Assembly (NCBI GenBank): GCA_014904845.1
Contig: MU119366.1
Coordinates: 1 to 64,000, forward strand
Direction: 5' to 3'
From: Acephala macrosclerotiorum
Taxonomy: Eukaryota > Ascomycota > Leotiomycetes > Helotiales > Mollisiaceae
DNA: 64,000 nt
Below the pieces are notes generated by a model. That model made no database searches. It was not told the origin of the DNA and saw only the letters and a program-made list of their open reading frames with translations. Each line of letters opens with the position of its first letter. Position 1 is the first letter of the stretch. A program made the translations under genes and the position numbers. Of the stretch, positions 1 through 12,276 are shown piece after piece.

Positions 1-297
1 GGGGGGTGATCGATGGGTGGACTGTAGTAAGGTGCCTTCCCCGAGTGCAAGTACTCCATGCCACTCTGACGCAGCGATCCAGCATTTCCAAGAAAAGAAC
101 AATTCAAAGAGTATTTAAACGTTTCTCTCACCACCAGAAACAAGACAATGAGAATTGTCACTTTAAATCCATCACGAAGCCAAAACCTAGTAGTAAATCT
201 TCGAGCACGCTCTTTCAAGGGACATTCGAGCTATGAGAACTCTCCCATTGCTCCTTCCAAACCCAGGTGATATCAATAATAAAACTTTTTAATTTTA

Positions 298-1676
298 TTA
301 CTTATATTCATACTCCTGTATCACCTCCTTTCTCGTTACAATCACGGACTTGGGGCTCTGCGTATGCTCTTTAGCAATAGTATCAAACCCATGGCTGGCA
401 GGTTCATCTAGGTTCAAGGTGCTAGCCGTCTCAGCGCTGATTGTAATCTTGACCCCGTCCCCAGTACTCTTGGCCAGATGGGGGCCCTTGACTGGACCCA
501 ATGGATACCCTCCAGCGGGATATAGATCCTCCGTGCTGCTATTTGCATCATCTTCAACTCCTTTGCGGATGGTAGAACGTTTCCCATTTTCCACACCTCG
601 CGAGCTGCCATACCGGTTATAGTCGGTGTTGCTCGGTCGGATGGGCGTCTGTGTCGAAAAACTCTGGAAAAACTTGAAGAAGTTGGATAGCAGGGGCCGC
701 AGGGTTGGCAAGCAGGCGCAAATAACACCTGAGTTCAGCTCAATCGTCGACCAGCAAGAGGCTTCGACATTATCCCAGGTGAAATCTGTGCTCTTGGCTG
801 CTTGCTTCAAGAAATCGATGCGAACAATAGATAGTGAACAAGTACTAGAGGCGGAATTAGCCTAGAAGACGAGCCGTAGGTTACACGTACAAGAACCCGA
901 GGCAGAACACGCCAAGCAAGATGGCCTTCTGCCTGGTAGGTAACTTCAATGAACCCAGCAAAGGTAGAGGTAATGTAAACACCACCAGGTCAGTTACAAT
1001 ATTGACGGAGGCATTGGTGTACCAAACGGCCAGACGATCAATGCATGTCGCTTTAACAGAGCTATCCCACATTGCGGCAATAGGGACGCAGGTAAATATC
1101 GCCGTCAACAATTGCACCAACGCGAACATTGCAACAAATACCAAGGCGGCAAGAGTCGCTATTCGCATGGATGGCGAGGGGAAAATGCGACGGTACTGGA
1201 AGAGGAACGACATCTTGATGAAACTTGTAGCCAGACCGTAGGCTATGACGCTCGCATAAAAGTTCTTGTGAAAATAACGATGTTAGTCTCGATTACGCCC
1301 ATGTACTTGGAGTTACCTACTTTCTGGAGGGAAATCATATTTGAGGCTGACACAGTCCATATATGCGTCCCTAGGCCATATTTCGATTCTGGGGAAGTCA
1401 GCGTGTTATCCTTTTGAGGGAATTTAGTACGGACGTAGACCGACTGTTAGGGCCGTTGCGAACGACCATAACTGGAGATGGAATAAGTCAATTTGGACTC
1501 AAAATTTTGCAAGAGGAAGTAATTACAAAACCCAGAACGATGAACCCGTCATCAATGCCCAGAGACTTACGACGAACACGAGTGTATAGTCGAAGGATAA
1601 CGGCAGACAATGACAGAATGGTCGTCGATATCGTCACAGCGACCACCATGCCAACCCTGGAGTCCGAGTCTGACAT
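298..1676 (-). CDS. PTH11/SAT4-type seven-transmembrane (rhodopsin-like) membrane protein
   Basis: Four exons (1676-1527, 1443-1321, 1264-891, 844-298) joined by GT-AG introns of 83, 56 and 46 bases give one open frame of about 397 residues. The N-terminal part has a membrane helix followed by a basic RLYTR stretch and a GIDD motif. Then come YGLGTHIW, a helix with FLFQYRRIFP, further helices, and the motifs SIVR, TDFTWDN and CLPTLRPLL near the last helix. This order is typical of the large fungal plasma-membrane family that includes PTH11-like receptors. The C-terminal tail of about 110 residues is hydrophilic and presumably cytosolic. The first intron junction is the least certain, because the sequence after it lacks the second membrane helix expected in the family. 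The ligand is unknown. Family assignment is firm; a receptor role is inferred. Confidence 0.8.
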
Positions 1677-1682
1677 TAGACG

Positions 1683-1706
1683 GTAATGTTGTAATGTTGT
1701 AATGTT
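1683..1706. repeat. Microsatellite, three copies of an 8-base unit
   Basis: Three consecutive copies of GTAATGTT sit just upstream of the start codon of the PTH11-like gene. It is a simple tandem repeat in the 5' flank; no role is visible. Confidence 0.8.
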
Positions 1707-1709
1707 GTT

Positions 1710-3405
1710 GTGCTTAGAGTAATCTCAGGAGAAAGTTCACAAGGATGCGGGGGAAATAACTTTACTTCGTGAGACACATGGCCAAGCGGGAGCAGGAGGT
1801 TCAAGTCTAAAGGGGGAACTTTAATCAATTATACCAATGATGGCTAAATTCCCAATACATGAATCGTGCTTTGCAGGTGGGAAACCACTCGAATACCTTG
1901 CTGTTGTTTGCCGTGCCACTCAGATAGTGGGGGCCGTAGGGGAGGCGAACTGCAGCCAATCACGATGCCTGGAGACAGACAAAACGGTCATCGATGCCGA
2001 TGTCCTTTGCATGAACTGTAGGAGTAGAACACTTCGGTTTTAGAACCATATTTGTTCGTCGGCGTTGTGGGTCGCGTAATGACAGAAACCGGAGGACATC
2101 TATAGGTCTGTGCGACATATCGCAATGCCTGCTGGGGGGAGAACGTGCGACATCTTTTTTCCGCTAAGGTAAGATGATGTTATAGGGCTTTCGATGCTGG
2201 ATGGGCCAAAAAAGGGGGCTTTACCTGTCCAAATTAGGAAATGAGGCCCCTGTAAGACTCCCTGCCCTGACATTGATTTGCCGCGTCTTCCGTACCGACA
2301 GTTCCGTCACAAGTCCCGACATAAGATCCCCACATACCACAATTGCGAATGCCATCGTGCCCACAGGAAAACTCCAGTCAGAGCACGTGTAACCCGGGGC
2401 TGGCAGTAAAAGGAAACGGAAGGAAGTCTCAGATGGAAGCATGTCAAAGGCCTTAGTCCATAGATAAAACTTTTAATGAAGAAAAGAATGCACAGGTAAC
2501 CACGAATAGCCCGGTCCTCAGTCCTCAAGTCATCAAAATGAACCAGCCCTCATATTTCTACGTACTCGAGTCTGTTCAACCTGCAACATTTTGGACCTAG
2601 CCCGAAAATAGAATTTGAAAGCAAGTGGGGTTAGGTACGGAGGGAGTATCTGCCGATGAGTCTCGGACGACCAGGGAACAGCCTCGGGTTGATGATAACG
2701 GACACGCCCCTGGACCCACTTGGGGTCCGAACCAAGAAATTCCGGTATCGAAGGAGTGCCCGCCAGTGTACAGTACTTACTGTATGACAGTAACGGACTT
2801 CACCTGGTGTACTTGTTTCTCCTTTCAACCTTATGAAATAATTGATTGTCAAAGATATCACTATACGGTGGCCTCCCGCAAGCCCTAAACCGCTACAGAC
2901 CAAGCCTAATCCTAACCCCAACCCCTAACTCAGAGTTTTGAGGCTCAAGTCAGTATGATTTTTGGTGAGGATGAAATTCTCTCAAATCACGTCCTTTACT
3001 TAGAGGCCTAGGGCGCATCTCCGTAAGTTTCCCCACAGTAATCTCTCCTCGCCCCGAGTGGAACCCTAGCCCCAGATTACCCAACATGAGTGACGAAACA
3101 GGAAGGAGATCTCAGACTTTGATTACCCCGAGGGGAGATGAATCCACCTTATTTTGCTCCATCTAGTTATATACTAACTAATGCTATTAAAAATTATGAC
3201 ATGGAGGAAATATATTGTATTCTATATGGTCTTGGTTGTCGACCCATAAATATTTAGATGATCAATTTGACATTAGAGCTGGCCCGCAAAGGCAGAGGTA
3301 TATTACTTCTCGCTTCCCACTCAGATATCTTTTCCACAAGGCCTTCTTCCACATCTCCCATCCTTCGTGGCTTCAATCATCTACGATCTTTCTGTCGGAA
3401 GCAAG
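1710..3405. other. Intergenic region without a recognisable gene
   Basis: Only short open frames without family features are seen. A degenerate C-rich patch near 2882-2930 contains CCCTAA and CCTAACCCC-like words on the plus strand. The rest is ordinary intergenic DNA leading into the GMC oxidoreductase promoter. Confidence 0.5.
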
Positions 3406-5711
3406 ATGTGTCTATCCTATCTTGGCCGATTGGCTCTTGGCGCTGCGCTCGCTTCCCTCGCAAATGCCCACCCCGCCTTTCGAGGCCGCATTCTTTCGCG
3501 AGATACGGACCTCTTGTCTAGCTACGACTATGTGGTCGTTGGAGGAGGAGCAAGTGGTTTGACAGTTGCTAATCGCCTTACGGAAGATAGCAGTAAGTTT
3601 CACTGCCACACCGGCATATAAAACCTTGATAATCTAGGAGTCAAGGAAAAGCTAACAGCAAATAGATGTCACGGTTCTCATAATTGAAGCCGGTGAGCTG
3701 TAAGTGTCATCGATCGTCCTTCAAAACCTGCCCAATGTCTTGGATATCTCCTAAACTGTATAATAGCGATCATGGTGAAGATTTCATTACGATTCCTGGA
3801 CTTGCTGGGGGCGCAATCGGCACCAAGTATGACTGGAATCTCACCTACGTCGCCAATCCATCTCTCGCAAACCGCAGCGTTTCCATCCCACAGGGTAAAA
3901 TTGTAGGAGGTGGAACCAAGCTGAATCGCATGGTCTTCGACCGTGGTTCCGAATTAGATTATGATCGCTGGGAGACTCTTGGAAACTCCGGCTGGGGGTG
4001 GAGCTCGCTGCTTCCTTACTTTAAGAAGGTAAGTTGATTGCTAGCTGCTAGCTCTGAGTTATAAGCCTTGGGGATTGCTAATTCATTCTATCTGATTTAG
4101 AGCGAGATATTTACACCTCCAAATGCAGACATTGTGGCAGAGTACAATATAACCACCAATGCCTCCGTGCATGGAACAGATGGCTATGTTCACTCCAGCT
4201 ATTCTCCTTTTATTTGGCCCACAATGAGTTGATCCCCTTTGCTCCGCTCCACGGTACCTCCACTAATCACCATACTCTACAGAGAATTTTGTTGCTGCCA
4301 TAGCAGAGCTTGGGATTTTTACTTCTGTGGATGGTGCAAGTGGCAACGCATATGGAGCATACTTCACACAGCACTCACAAAATCCAGCAAACGCAACACG
4401 TTCCTCCGCTCGTGACGCTTACTACAACAACTTCGTTGCGCGGTCTAATCTGCATCTTATCACCAGCCGCCAGGTTACCAAGCTCGTAACCTCCTCCGGA
4501 AATGGATCGGTCACAGTCACGGGAGTTGAGGTGAGAATCCTCAAAGGAGAGGCTGTATGTGATCATGTGAACTAACATCGGGGCAAATAGTTTGCCGAGT
4601 CTTCAGCATCTGCAAGGTCAACCGTTTCAGCCAACATGGAAGTCATAATGGCGGCTGGGGCTCTACACACGCCCCAAATCCTACAGCTTTCTGGAATTGG
4701 CGACTCGACACTCCTCTCATCAATCAATGTGACAACAGTTGTGGATCTTCCCGCGGTAGGACGCAATTTACAAGATCACGTCTTGCTCGCTGTTGTGAAT
4801 TCAAGTAAGCTCCTCTTCATCGAACAGTACGAGCCAGCTAATTTCCTATAGTCACCGCACCACTCACGGCAGCCAATTTAACAAGCAATGCTACCTATGC
4901 CGCCGAGATGCTTGCTCTCTATGAAAGCGAGTACACGGGTCCGTATGCTTGTGCTACCGGAGATTTCCTAGCTTTCCTCCCAGTCTCAACCTACTCAACC
5001 GCAGGCGAAGCTATTTATGCCGAAGCTACCACACAAGACTCCTCGACATATCTCGCCTCTGATACCCCATCTGAAGTGTTGATCGGATATGAGGCCCAGT
5101 TCAACCTTCTCACTCAAGACCTACTTGCTGATAACTCAGCCATGCTCGAGGTGCTCTGGGACGATGGTACATACATCTTAGGTCTACAACACCCATACTC
5201 CCGTGGCTATGTCAAGGCTGCATCATCCGACCCATTCACGGCGCCACTCATGGACTCTGCATTCCTGCACAACCCACTCGACCTTGCTCTCCTCGTCGAA
5301 GGCGTTAAGTTCACGCGTAACGTAACCCGCACTTCTGCTGTCGCAGCTCTCAGCCCCATCGAAATTCTCCCCGGAGCCACCGTTACCACGGATGCTGCGC
5401 TTGAAGACTTCGTTCGTTCGAACGCCGCAACGGTCTACCATCCAGCCGGAACCTGCAAGATGGGTGCCCAAGCGGAGGGTGGTGTTGTTGACGAGGAGTT
5501 GAAGGTTTATGGGGTCAATGGGCTGCGTGTTGTTGATGCGAGCATTTTCCCGCTCTTACCTGCCACACATATCCAGAGCACTGTTTATGCTGTTGCTGAG
5601 AAGGTTTGTTTTTCATGCCCCCTTTTATCTCGTGGAGTTCTGTTCCTAACGTGCACGTCTTAGGCTGCCAATATTATCAAAGGTTCAGACATCACTTGTT
5701 CTGGTTCGTAG
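3406..5711 (+). CDS. Secreted GMC-family (glucose-methanol-choline) FAD oxidoreductase
   Basis: Eight exons (3406-3592, 3667-3700, 3767-4028, 4101-4227, 4283-4530, 4591-4804, 4852-5603, 5664-5711) sum to 1872 bases, 623 residues, the usual GMC length. The ATG at 3406 opens a clear signal peptide ending near ANA; an in-frame ATG at 3367 would add 13 residues ahead of it and spoil the signal. The FAD dinucleotide-binding motif VVGGGASG follows at about residue 45, then the ADP-ribose-binding LIIEAGE. The GMC signature 2 region reads AAGALHTPQILQLSGIG. The C-terminal catalytic region has VYHPAGTCKMG and PATHIQST, supplying the active-site histidines. The enzyme is expected to oxidise an alcohol or sugar and reduce oxygen or a quinone outside the cell; aryl-alcohol oxidase-like or glucose dehydrogenase-like activity cannot be separated by eye. 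One donor (4228) is GTTGAT and atypical; the others are consensus. Confidence 0.92.
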
Positions 5712-5759
5712 GTTATGCTAGAGTAGCTATATTGTAAATGAATCAAAACTTGGTTACCT

Positions 5760-6200
5760 TATTACTATTCGTATTTGCGAGCATGTATACAATAATATAA
5801 ATAATTTTTTTTTGTAATATAATAACTGGTTTTAATTAATTTTCAAAATATTATAATAATATAAAACTAGTTTAATATTATCGTCTCGAATTAAAATTAG
5901 TTTAATTATATAATTTAATTAAAAAATATAAAGTGTTTAATTATTTATAATTTTATATTAATTATATTTTTTAATATTTTTATAAATATTAATAATTTAA
6001 TTTTTAAAATTAATTCGACTTTTTAATATAATAAAAATATATATTATTTTTTATAATTTTTATTAAATTTAATTTGAGGTTTTTAAAAACTTATTTAAAC
6101 TTTTTAAAAATTATTATCAAAACTTGATAAAAATAAAATAATAAAGTTTTTAATATAAATTCAGCTTGGTTGAAATTGAAAATAAAATGCGTAAATAAAT
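5760..6200. other. AT-rich island
   Basis: Right after the GMC gene the base composition drops to almost pure A and T, with long TTAAT and TTTAAAA stretches and no open frame. Such blocks in Pezizomycotina are usually remnants of repeats degraded by RIP. No inverted-repeat ends or coding remnant can be made out, so the original element is unknown. Confidence 0.65.
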
Positions 6201-6971
6201 AGTGGCACTGCTCCGGGACTACACAAGTGAGCTAAGTGAATCGAAAGTAAGCCGAGGGTGATTAGCGCCTGAGTTAAAGTGGTCAGCTTATTAACCGACC
6301 TTAGGACAAAGAAAAAAAAATTTGTTGTTCAACTACCAGAGCACGAAGTAGCAAAAACTCTAAGAACAAGTTCTCGAACTGCGAGGAATTTCCCTCTGAT
6401 ATCCAGCACTCGGAGATCTAATATCCAAATCACAATAAAGCAACACAATTGGCAATGGATATGGAATGACAACTAAAAACTACCTAAGTTTTAAGCAGGA
6501 ACTTCAAATTCATTTGCTCAAGCTACCTTAGTAGAGCGGAAATATAGCGTCGGGTCTGTCTGAGCCACCTTGCGATTGAGTAACAGTATCCGGCGTGGGC
6601 TGTGCAAATAAGATAGTGCTGACGATGCAATGTCTATGGTCTTAGTAGTCATCTTTGAGCAAGTCAGTGGTATAGAGGTTGAATATATACTCGCGAACAA
6701 GAGATGGGTCGCAAGCGAAGAGCCTCAACATCTCTGCATACCCTTGCTGAAGGATGACGAATCGTGTGGTATAGGAAGGCACTTGCCAGGAGATCAGCTG
6801 GACTGAGCCTGCCAAGATTTATGGCGTTGGAAGTAGGAGAACGTCATGAAAGTCCAAGACTGGTAAAGAAGGAATGCACATTCAAATTGTTTGAAACTGG
6901 CAAAGAAACTCCAATCAAGAAAGCAAGGACCGCCAAATTAAACCCCAGGGCCAACATTTCAGCGATACCAC
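6201..6971. other. Intergenic region
   Basis: No supported gene. The proline-rich frame at 6764-7174 on the plus strand is the antisense shadow of the epoxide hydrolase 3' end. Confidence 0.5.
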
Positions 6972-8512
6972 TCACAACTTTCCACTACCATCAGCATACC
7001 CACTCCTCCCCTCAACAACCCCCTCCGCCCCACCCCCCTTCCCAAACATCTTACACAACCCCTCCACAACATCCTCCGGTCTCTCCCACCCCGCAAAATG
7101 TCCACCCTTCCCATAGCTCTCACTCCAAACAACCGGTCCCAACGTCCCCCACCAACTCTTCGGCGCATTACTGATCTCGACTGGAAAGTCCGCTAACCCG
7201 AGCAGAACATCAATATATGACTGCACCACTCCGACCTTAATAACTTGACCATGAAGAGCTTCGTAGTAATGGTATGAGGATGCTTCGGGGCCAGCGCGAG
7301 AGAAGTAGTAGAGTGAGACCCAGGTTAGGATTTCGTTTGGCGTCCAGGGGTAGTCGTCTGACCAGGAGCTGAGTTTCTCGTAGATCCAGGCTAGGAGGGC
7401 GATGGGGGAGTCAGCGTGGGAGAAGGCTATTGTTGCTGGCTGTATGGATGGTTAGTTGGATCAAAGTGGCTGTATTAGAGACGTACCTTGGAGCTTTGAA
7501 TTGCAAGGTAGCCTCTTCCGTCACCGACCCACCAGTCTTGTGCTCTGGCCAGAGCAGCTTTCTCGCGATCTGAGTATTCGGGCTCGGGGTTGTCTTTGGT
7601 CCATTGAGGTGGGGAGGCGAAGCACCAGTTTGTATGGGTTGCTTTCACGTGCTGCGGATAGAGATGTGCAAGGGCGCGGGTGACTGAATTATTAGTGAGA
7701 GAAGACTGAAGAGAGAGTAGAACTCACTGAGAAATCCCCAATCTCCCCCCTGAGTTACTGAATGTGTTCTCAGTATACTCTGAAGCCACTACATTCAAAG
7801 GGGGAGAACTTGCCATATTGGTTGTATCCCAACTTCAGCATCAGCTTATGACACGCCTCAGCGTAGTGTTTGATCTCGAATCCTTGCTGGAGACCAATTG
7901 TCAGCATGGCCTTCTCAAATCTCTCTAAAATAGGAGGCGAGAAAAGCGCAGGGTCTAACCTTCTTGACCCTTTCACTGAAGGCGTAATTCGGCAAACTCG
8001 GTGCAACGACCACAAAACTCGGCTTTCCATCACCACCTACTTCATGTTAGCTCTTCTCGTCCACTCTCTCCTTTCTCCTCTATTCCTATTGTCTTATCCT
8101 CGTCACCTCAAAGCCCAAAAGGAACAAGAAATACATACATACCCCTCAGCAAAGGCAACATCTTCGTAACTTCCAAAAAGCTCCCTGGCCACCCATGAAC
8201 GAACAGCAACGGAATCGCTCCCTTCCTATCTTGTCCATCATGCAAAAAATGAATCTCCAACTCTCCATATCCATCTACACCTATCTTCGTTGTGAAATTC
8301 GGGAGCTCGTTTAATTTCTCCTCTTCTTTCCTCCAATCATACTCATTCAACCAGTAGCCGTGCAAGGATTTGATGTCTTTGAGAGGGACGCCATATTTCC
8401 ATCCTGCGCCCTCGATTTCATGTTGTGGGAAATCGGTCAACTCGAGTTTCTTTCGTAATCTCTGGAGCTTCTCGTCTGGGACGTGGATGGTGTATGGTTT
8501 GATGTCTGCCAT
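6972..8512 (-). CDS. Epoxide hydrolase (EHN domain plus alpha/beta-hydrolase fold)
   Basis: Six exons (8512-8143, 8036-7960, 7886-7814, 7757-7728, 7683-7487, 7439-6972) sum to 1215 bases, 404 residues. The first ~110 residues are the epoxide hydrolase N-terminal domain, including YDWRKEE and the GELEIHFLH strand. The oxyanion motif HGWPGS follows. The nucleophile is the Asp in TQGGDWG, completed across the third intron, and the general-base His is in KGGHFAGWERP. A further acid and lid tyrosines are plausible. The protein should open epoxides to vicinal diols, in the cytosol since no signal peptide is seen; these enzymes serve in detoxification or secondary metabolism. The third intron (7813-7758) begins with GCAAGT rather than GT: a GC-AG intron is needed to restore the nucleophile motif. 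The glycine-rich C-terminal ~25 residues are not typical of the family. Confidence 0.92.
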
Positions 8513-9890
8513 TGTTGCTTTCTCTCGTCATATGCAGCTCAATGAAAAGCCTCTAAACAAGGAGCAAGTGGAAAGAGATGAATGTCGCGTAAAAGGGAAG
8601 GCAGGAGTTGAGTAGCAGATAGGAAGGAGTGAAACAGCCTATCGTCAATCTGCTTTCTTCGTGAAGGTGTCGAGATTGGAAGGCACGAAAGAGACCTAGA
8701 TCCACAAATCAAATTCCTCAACACCAACCCAAATCAAATCTTCAAATGCAATGATCAGAGACAAGGCTACGAATGCAAGATACAAGGAAGTAAATAAAAA
8801 TAAAGATGGAGTACATGGACCATGCATACCCGGGACTCTAGTGCCTACCCCGCCTCCCCAGCTTTCAGCTCCCGAGGCCTACCCATCCATCGTCACTAGC
8901 CATAGCTGTGATACCAAGACTATTGGAATTGTTTACTCATCCCACGTTTTCGTATCGTGGCACAGTGGCTTGCTGCACTCGCAGATCAATCTAGAGGATA
9001 GTGTGGTGACACAAGATCACGGGAGGCGAGAAAATGTAATCAAGAAAGGAACCGGAGGATATGCGACGTCGCCAAGGGCAAGGTAATCGAGAAAGACGTG
9101 CAACATACCAATCTGTCGGGTTCCTCTTGCCTCTCGCCTGGGAATCCAGGGCGAGATTTGGAATTCGGGACAGAACCTATCCGGAGAAGGGCATGGGGGA
9201 AATAGTTCCACAAACCAGAACTTCTCTCATGCATTATAAACAAAATATAGCTGAACAACCTATCCATCCATCCTACCTCCTCTCCTCTCGTTTATTTTGA
9301 CTTGCCTAGTCTCTCTCGCTCCCACAGAAACACATCCTATCCGTAGATAGGAAGTAATGCAGACGCCTACCACCCAGTCTGTCCAAAGTGTCGAAAAAGA
9401 GAAGACGCCGAAAAACTCGATCTTGAATTTATGTGCAGAAGCGAATATTTTTGTCAAAGTTGACTCAGTTGACAAAGGATAAGGTTCGTGGTTCAATGAA
9501 GACCGATCCCAGGTATGTTCCGAGAAATGCAAACGCCGGAAAGAGGGTATAGAGAAGTATCCACCCCATGTCGCCCTGCTCCGATGGTCGTCGAGTCTGG
9601 AACTTATGGCTGGTCTTCGAGGATTCGGATCATCGTGCTGGAAAATGTGGTCGACAAATCGTTCATTGTCTGAGACCTCGAGAAATCGAATCAGGACCCC
9701 CACATCTCAAGTCCTCGTCGTCACCTCAACTGTCCCCCAAAGAAAAATATGTACCATGTGCAAGCGCACACCCGCAGACGCGACGAACGCTCATTAGACC
9801 ACCAACGCCGACTCCCATTCCCATATTCTCACTCATCTCATCTCGCTCTCCCCGTCCCTCCTACATCTCCACCACCACATCATCCCCACT
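8513..9890. other. Intergenic region
   Basis: Shared upstream region of the epoxide hydrolase and 3' flank of the Rho3 gene. Open frames at 8751-9086 and 9260-9703 have no family motif and look like chance frames. Nothing else is recognised. Confidence 0.5.
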
Positions 9891-10740
9891 TCACATGATA
9901 TTACACTTCGAATCATCCTTCCCTCCATTCGGCTTCACACTCAACGCCACCCTCGCCGCCTCTGTAAACGCCTCATTGACCCCCCTATTCCTCATCGCCG
10001 AACACTCCAAATACCTCAATGCCCCAATCCTCCTCGCTACCTCCAAACCCTGGTTATAATTAATCATCTCTTTCTTCTCTCTTGTCTGTGTGGCTGCGCC
10101 ATCTTCAGCGGCTTCGTCATCGGCGGATTGTTCGCGGAGATCGCATTTCAGGGCAACTAAAACGAGTTTTACGCCTTGGCAGTTCTCGGCGATTTCTCCG
10201 ACCCATTTGGATTCGACGTTTTCGAGGGAGTCTTTACTGTCGACGCTGAAGCAGAGCATGATGGCGTGGGTGTCGTCGTAGGAGAGGGAGCGGAGTCGGT
10301 CGAATTCTTCTTGGCCGGCGGTGTCCCAGAGGGAGAGCTCGATGTGGACGTTGTCGACGAAGATGTCTGGGGTAGTTTTAGCTTGTGGATTCTGCCATTG
10401 GCAGATCTGCGGAGGTGAAGAACGTACCATGAACGTAGTTCTCGAATACTGTCGGTTCGTAGACTGTTGGGAAATACCTGGCCACCATCAGCACATGCCA
10501 ATTGCTCGCCCGCCATTGTGAAGCAGATAATTACCCTCTTGTGAAGACATTCAGCAAACTTGTTTTCCCGCATGCTCCATCTCCTCTATTACAATCTGTC
10601 AGCTCCTGTCCGCACGTATTCCATTTGATGCGGGATCTCCAAGGCTGTGCCCGCCTAGCAGAGCGAATCGACTAAGGACCAACATACAATAGCACCAGTT
10701 TCCTCTGCGTCGTCTTGCTTCCTCCAAGTCCACACGGCAT
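9891..10740 (-). CDS. rho3: Rho3-type small GTPase
   Basis: Four exons (10740-10688, 10585-10535, 10477-10428, 10366-9891) give 209 residues. The P-loop GDGACGKTS is split off by the first intron. Switch I reads YFPTVYEPTVFENYV and switch II WDTAGQEEFDRLR. The NKxD-like motif is replaced by ALKCDLRE as in other fungal Rho3 proteins, followed by the acidic Rho insert and ECSAM. The C-terminus is CNIM, a CaaX box for prenylation and membrane attachment. Rho3 regulates polarised exocytosis and actin at hyphal tips in fungi. The start codon lies in a short first exon whose basic PCGLGGSKTTQRK matches the family N-terminus. Intron positions interrupt both the P-loop region and switch I. Confidence 0.95.
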
Positions 10741-11976
10741 CTTCGCTGTGTGTATTCCCGCTCGTCTTGCAGTGTCTGGTGTGCAATGCGTCTTCGATTC
10801 GAAATAAGGACGGTGATAGATTCAGCGGGTAAGGTAATTCTGAATCAGGAGGGAAGCGACTCGCAATTGAAACCGTCTATTAAAGTTCGAGGCGAAGCGA
10901 AGCGAAGCAGTTTTGCTCAGTGAATAAATAAATAAAGGAGAGTCTGGAATGTCGGTGCGATGCTGCAGTGCAGTAGTGAATAGTTTGGTATTGAAGATGG
11001 GGCGCAAGCACTGCTGTAAGATCCAACGAGCGGATCTGGGCCTGCCCGAGGCGTCGGGGCTGAACCGCCAAGAGTGGTGCCGAGGGCGAAATTGCATCTA
11101 CACTAGCCACACTTTAGATTACAAACTTTGATATTTTATTTGTAATTATGCAATACTTTATCTCTAGTTTTATCCTCTTCTAGTTTCATTTCATTAAATC
11201 ATACAAAGTAGATGTCTCATGGGGATGGCTTCAAGTAAGGAGATGCTAAGGTGACGTCTACTTCTAACGTGGTCCGGTTTTGGTATCGCGTTATTGAAAC
11301 ATTGAGCATGCCACGACCAAGCCACATGTTCTTCAGCTTCGGTCATCCTTCTTCCAATATCACAAGACCCAATACGAGTTATGTATCCTATTTATACAGA
11401 TAATTATGCATGTTTCGGTGCATTGAAATATTGCTGAGTGGCTTGAGTCGTTACACGAAGATCGCCGCCATGGGTCCTGCCTCATCCAGGTTAGTGGCAC
11501 CCGAAGTGGTTGAGGAGGTCCGAGAGGGGAATATTGACTTTTCTCTCCACATGGAAAGGCTTCTCGTGCTTATGCATGAGTTGGGGATGAGGTCAAAGCA
11601 CTCACTTATGGACCAGAGCTATCATCTGTAGTCAATGTTTGCGAGAGTCCAATGACTTCACAGATTCGAGGGCAGGGGTCTCAGATGAAGCGGAACCATT
11701 TCCTATTCTCGTTTCCCCAGGCAGGCATCCGCGGTGAGAGCTTGAGAGCTCCTTTGTTACTACATCATCGATGAGCATATTTCTGTCGATATTTGTATCA
11801 ATGTAATTGTTTTATTTTGCGAGCGAATTTAATGAGAGTGTAGAAAGAAGATGGTAGATTCGTTGGTATTTAAGATGTTTGCACCCATGAGTTTGCCCTC
11901 TACCGTAGTTGGATTCATCAAGTGCTACAAGCTGGCCATCGTGTACTAATACAGAGAACTTGAGAGCCTTCAAGTT
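10741..11976. other. Intergenic region
   Basis: Upstream of rho3 and beyond: no coding sequence with family features is visible. Short frames at 10949-11131 and 11410-11631 are unsupported. Confidence 0.5.
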
Positions 11977-12276
11977 TCATGCGAAAATTGGCACTGTAAG
12001 ATAATACAAACATCTTCCATCTCCCAACCCATTACCTAACCATTGTGGAACTTCGTCAAGTCCTATGCGTCGATAAGCTCGAAGTTCAACCTCTCCTGTG
12101 GGCACTAGCAGCAGTGCGAGATCGACCCGCTTGTCTTTACCTTTTCCCCACAACGATATCTGAAAGCCGAAGGTGTTTTGTAGTCTGATTTCTGGCTCTC
12201 CTTCCTCGACGTCGAAAGAGCATACAACTTGGTCCCTCTTCTCCGGCCAATTTATGGAACTGAGATGGCTGTTCAT
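11977..12276 (-). CDS. Uncharacterised ORF, possibly a relic exon
   Basis: A 99-codon frame directly downstream of the GNAT pseudogene on the same strand. It has protein-like composition with alternating charged and hydrophobic runs (for example VDLALLLVPTGEVELRAYRRIGL), but no family was recognised. It could be the last exon of a lost neighbouring gene or an unrelated small gene. Its overlap with the end of the GNAT remnant argues against two independent functional genes. Start and exon structure are not supported by any other signal. Confidence 0.25.
   Translation of the reverse strand: MNSHLSSINWPEKRDQVVCSFDVEEGEPEIRLQNTFGFQISLWGKGKDKRVDLALLLVPTGEVELRAYRRIGLDEVPQWLGNGLGDGRCLYYLTVPIFA

Noticed and set aside
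1778..1812. tRNA-like A box (TGGCCAAGCGG) and B box (GGTTCAAGTC)
   Set aside because: The boxes are only about ten bases apart, too close for a tRNA gene, and no acceptor stem pairs.
6764..7174. Pro/His-rich frame on the plus strand
   Set aside because: Antisense of the Gly-rich end of the epoxide hydrolase gene.
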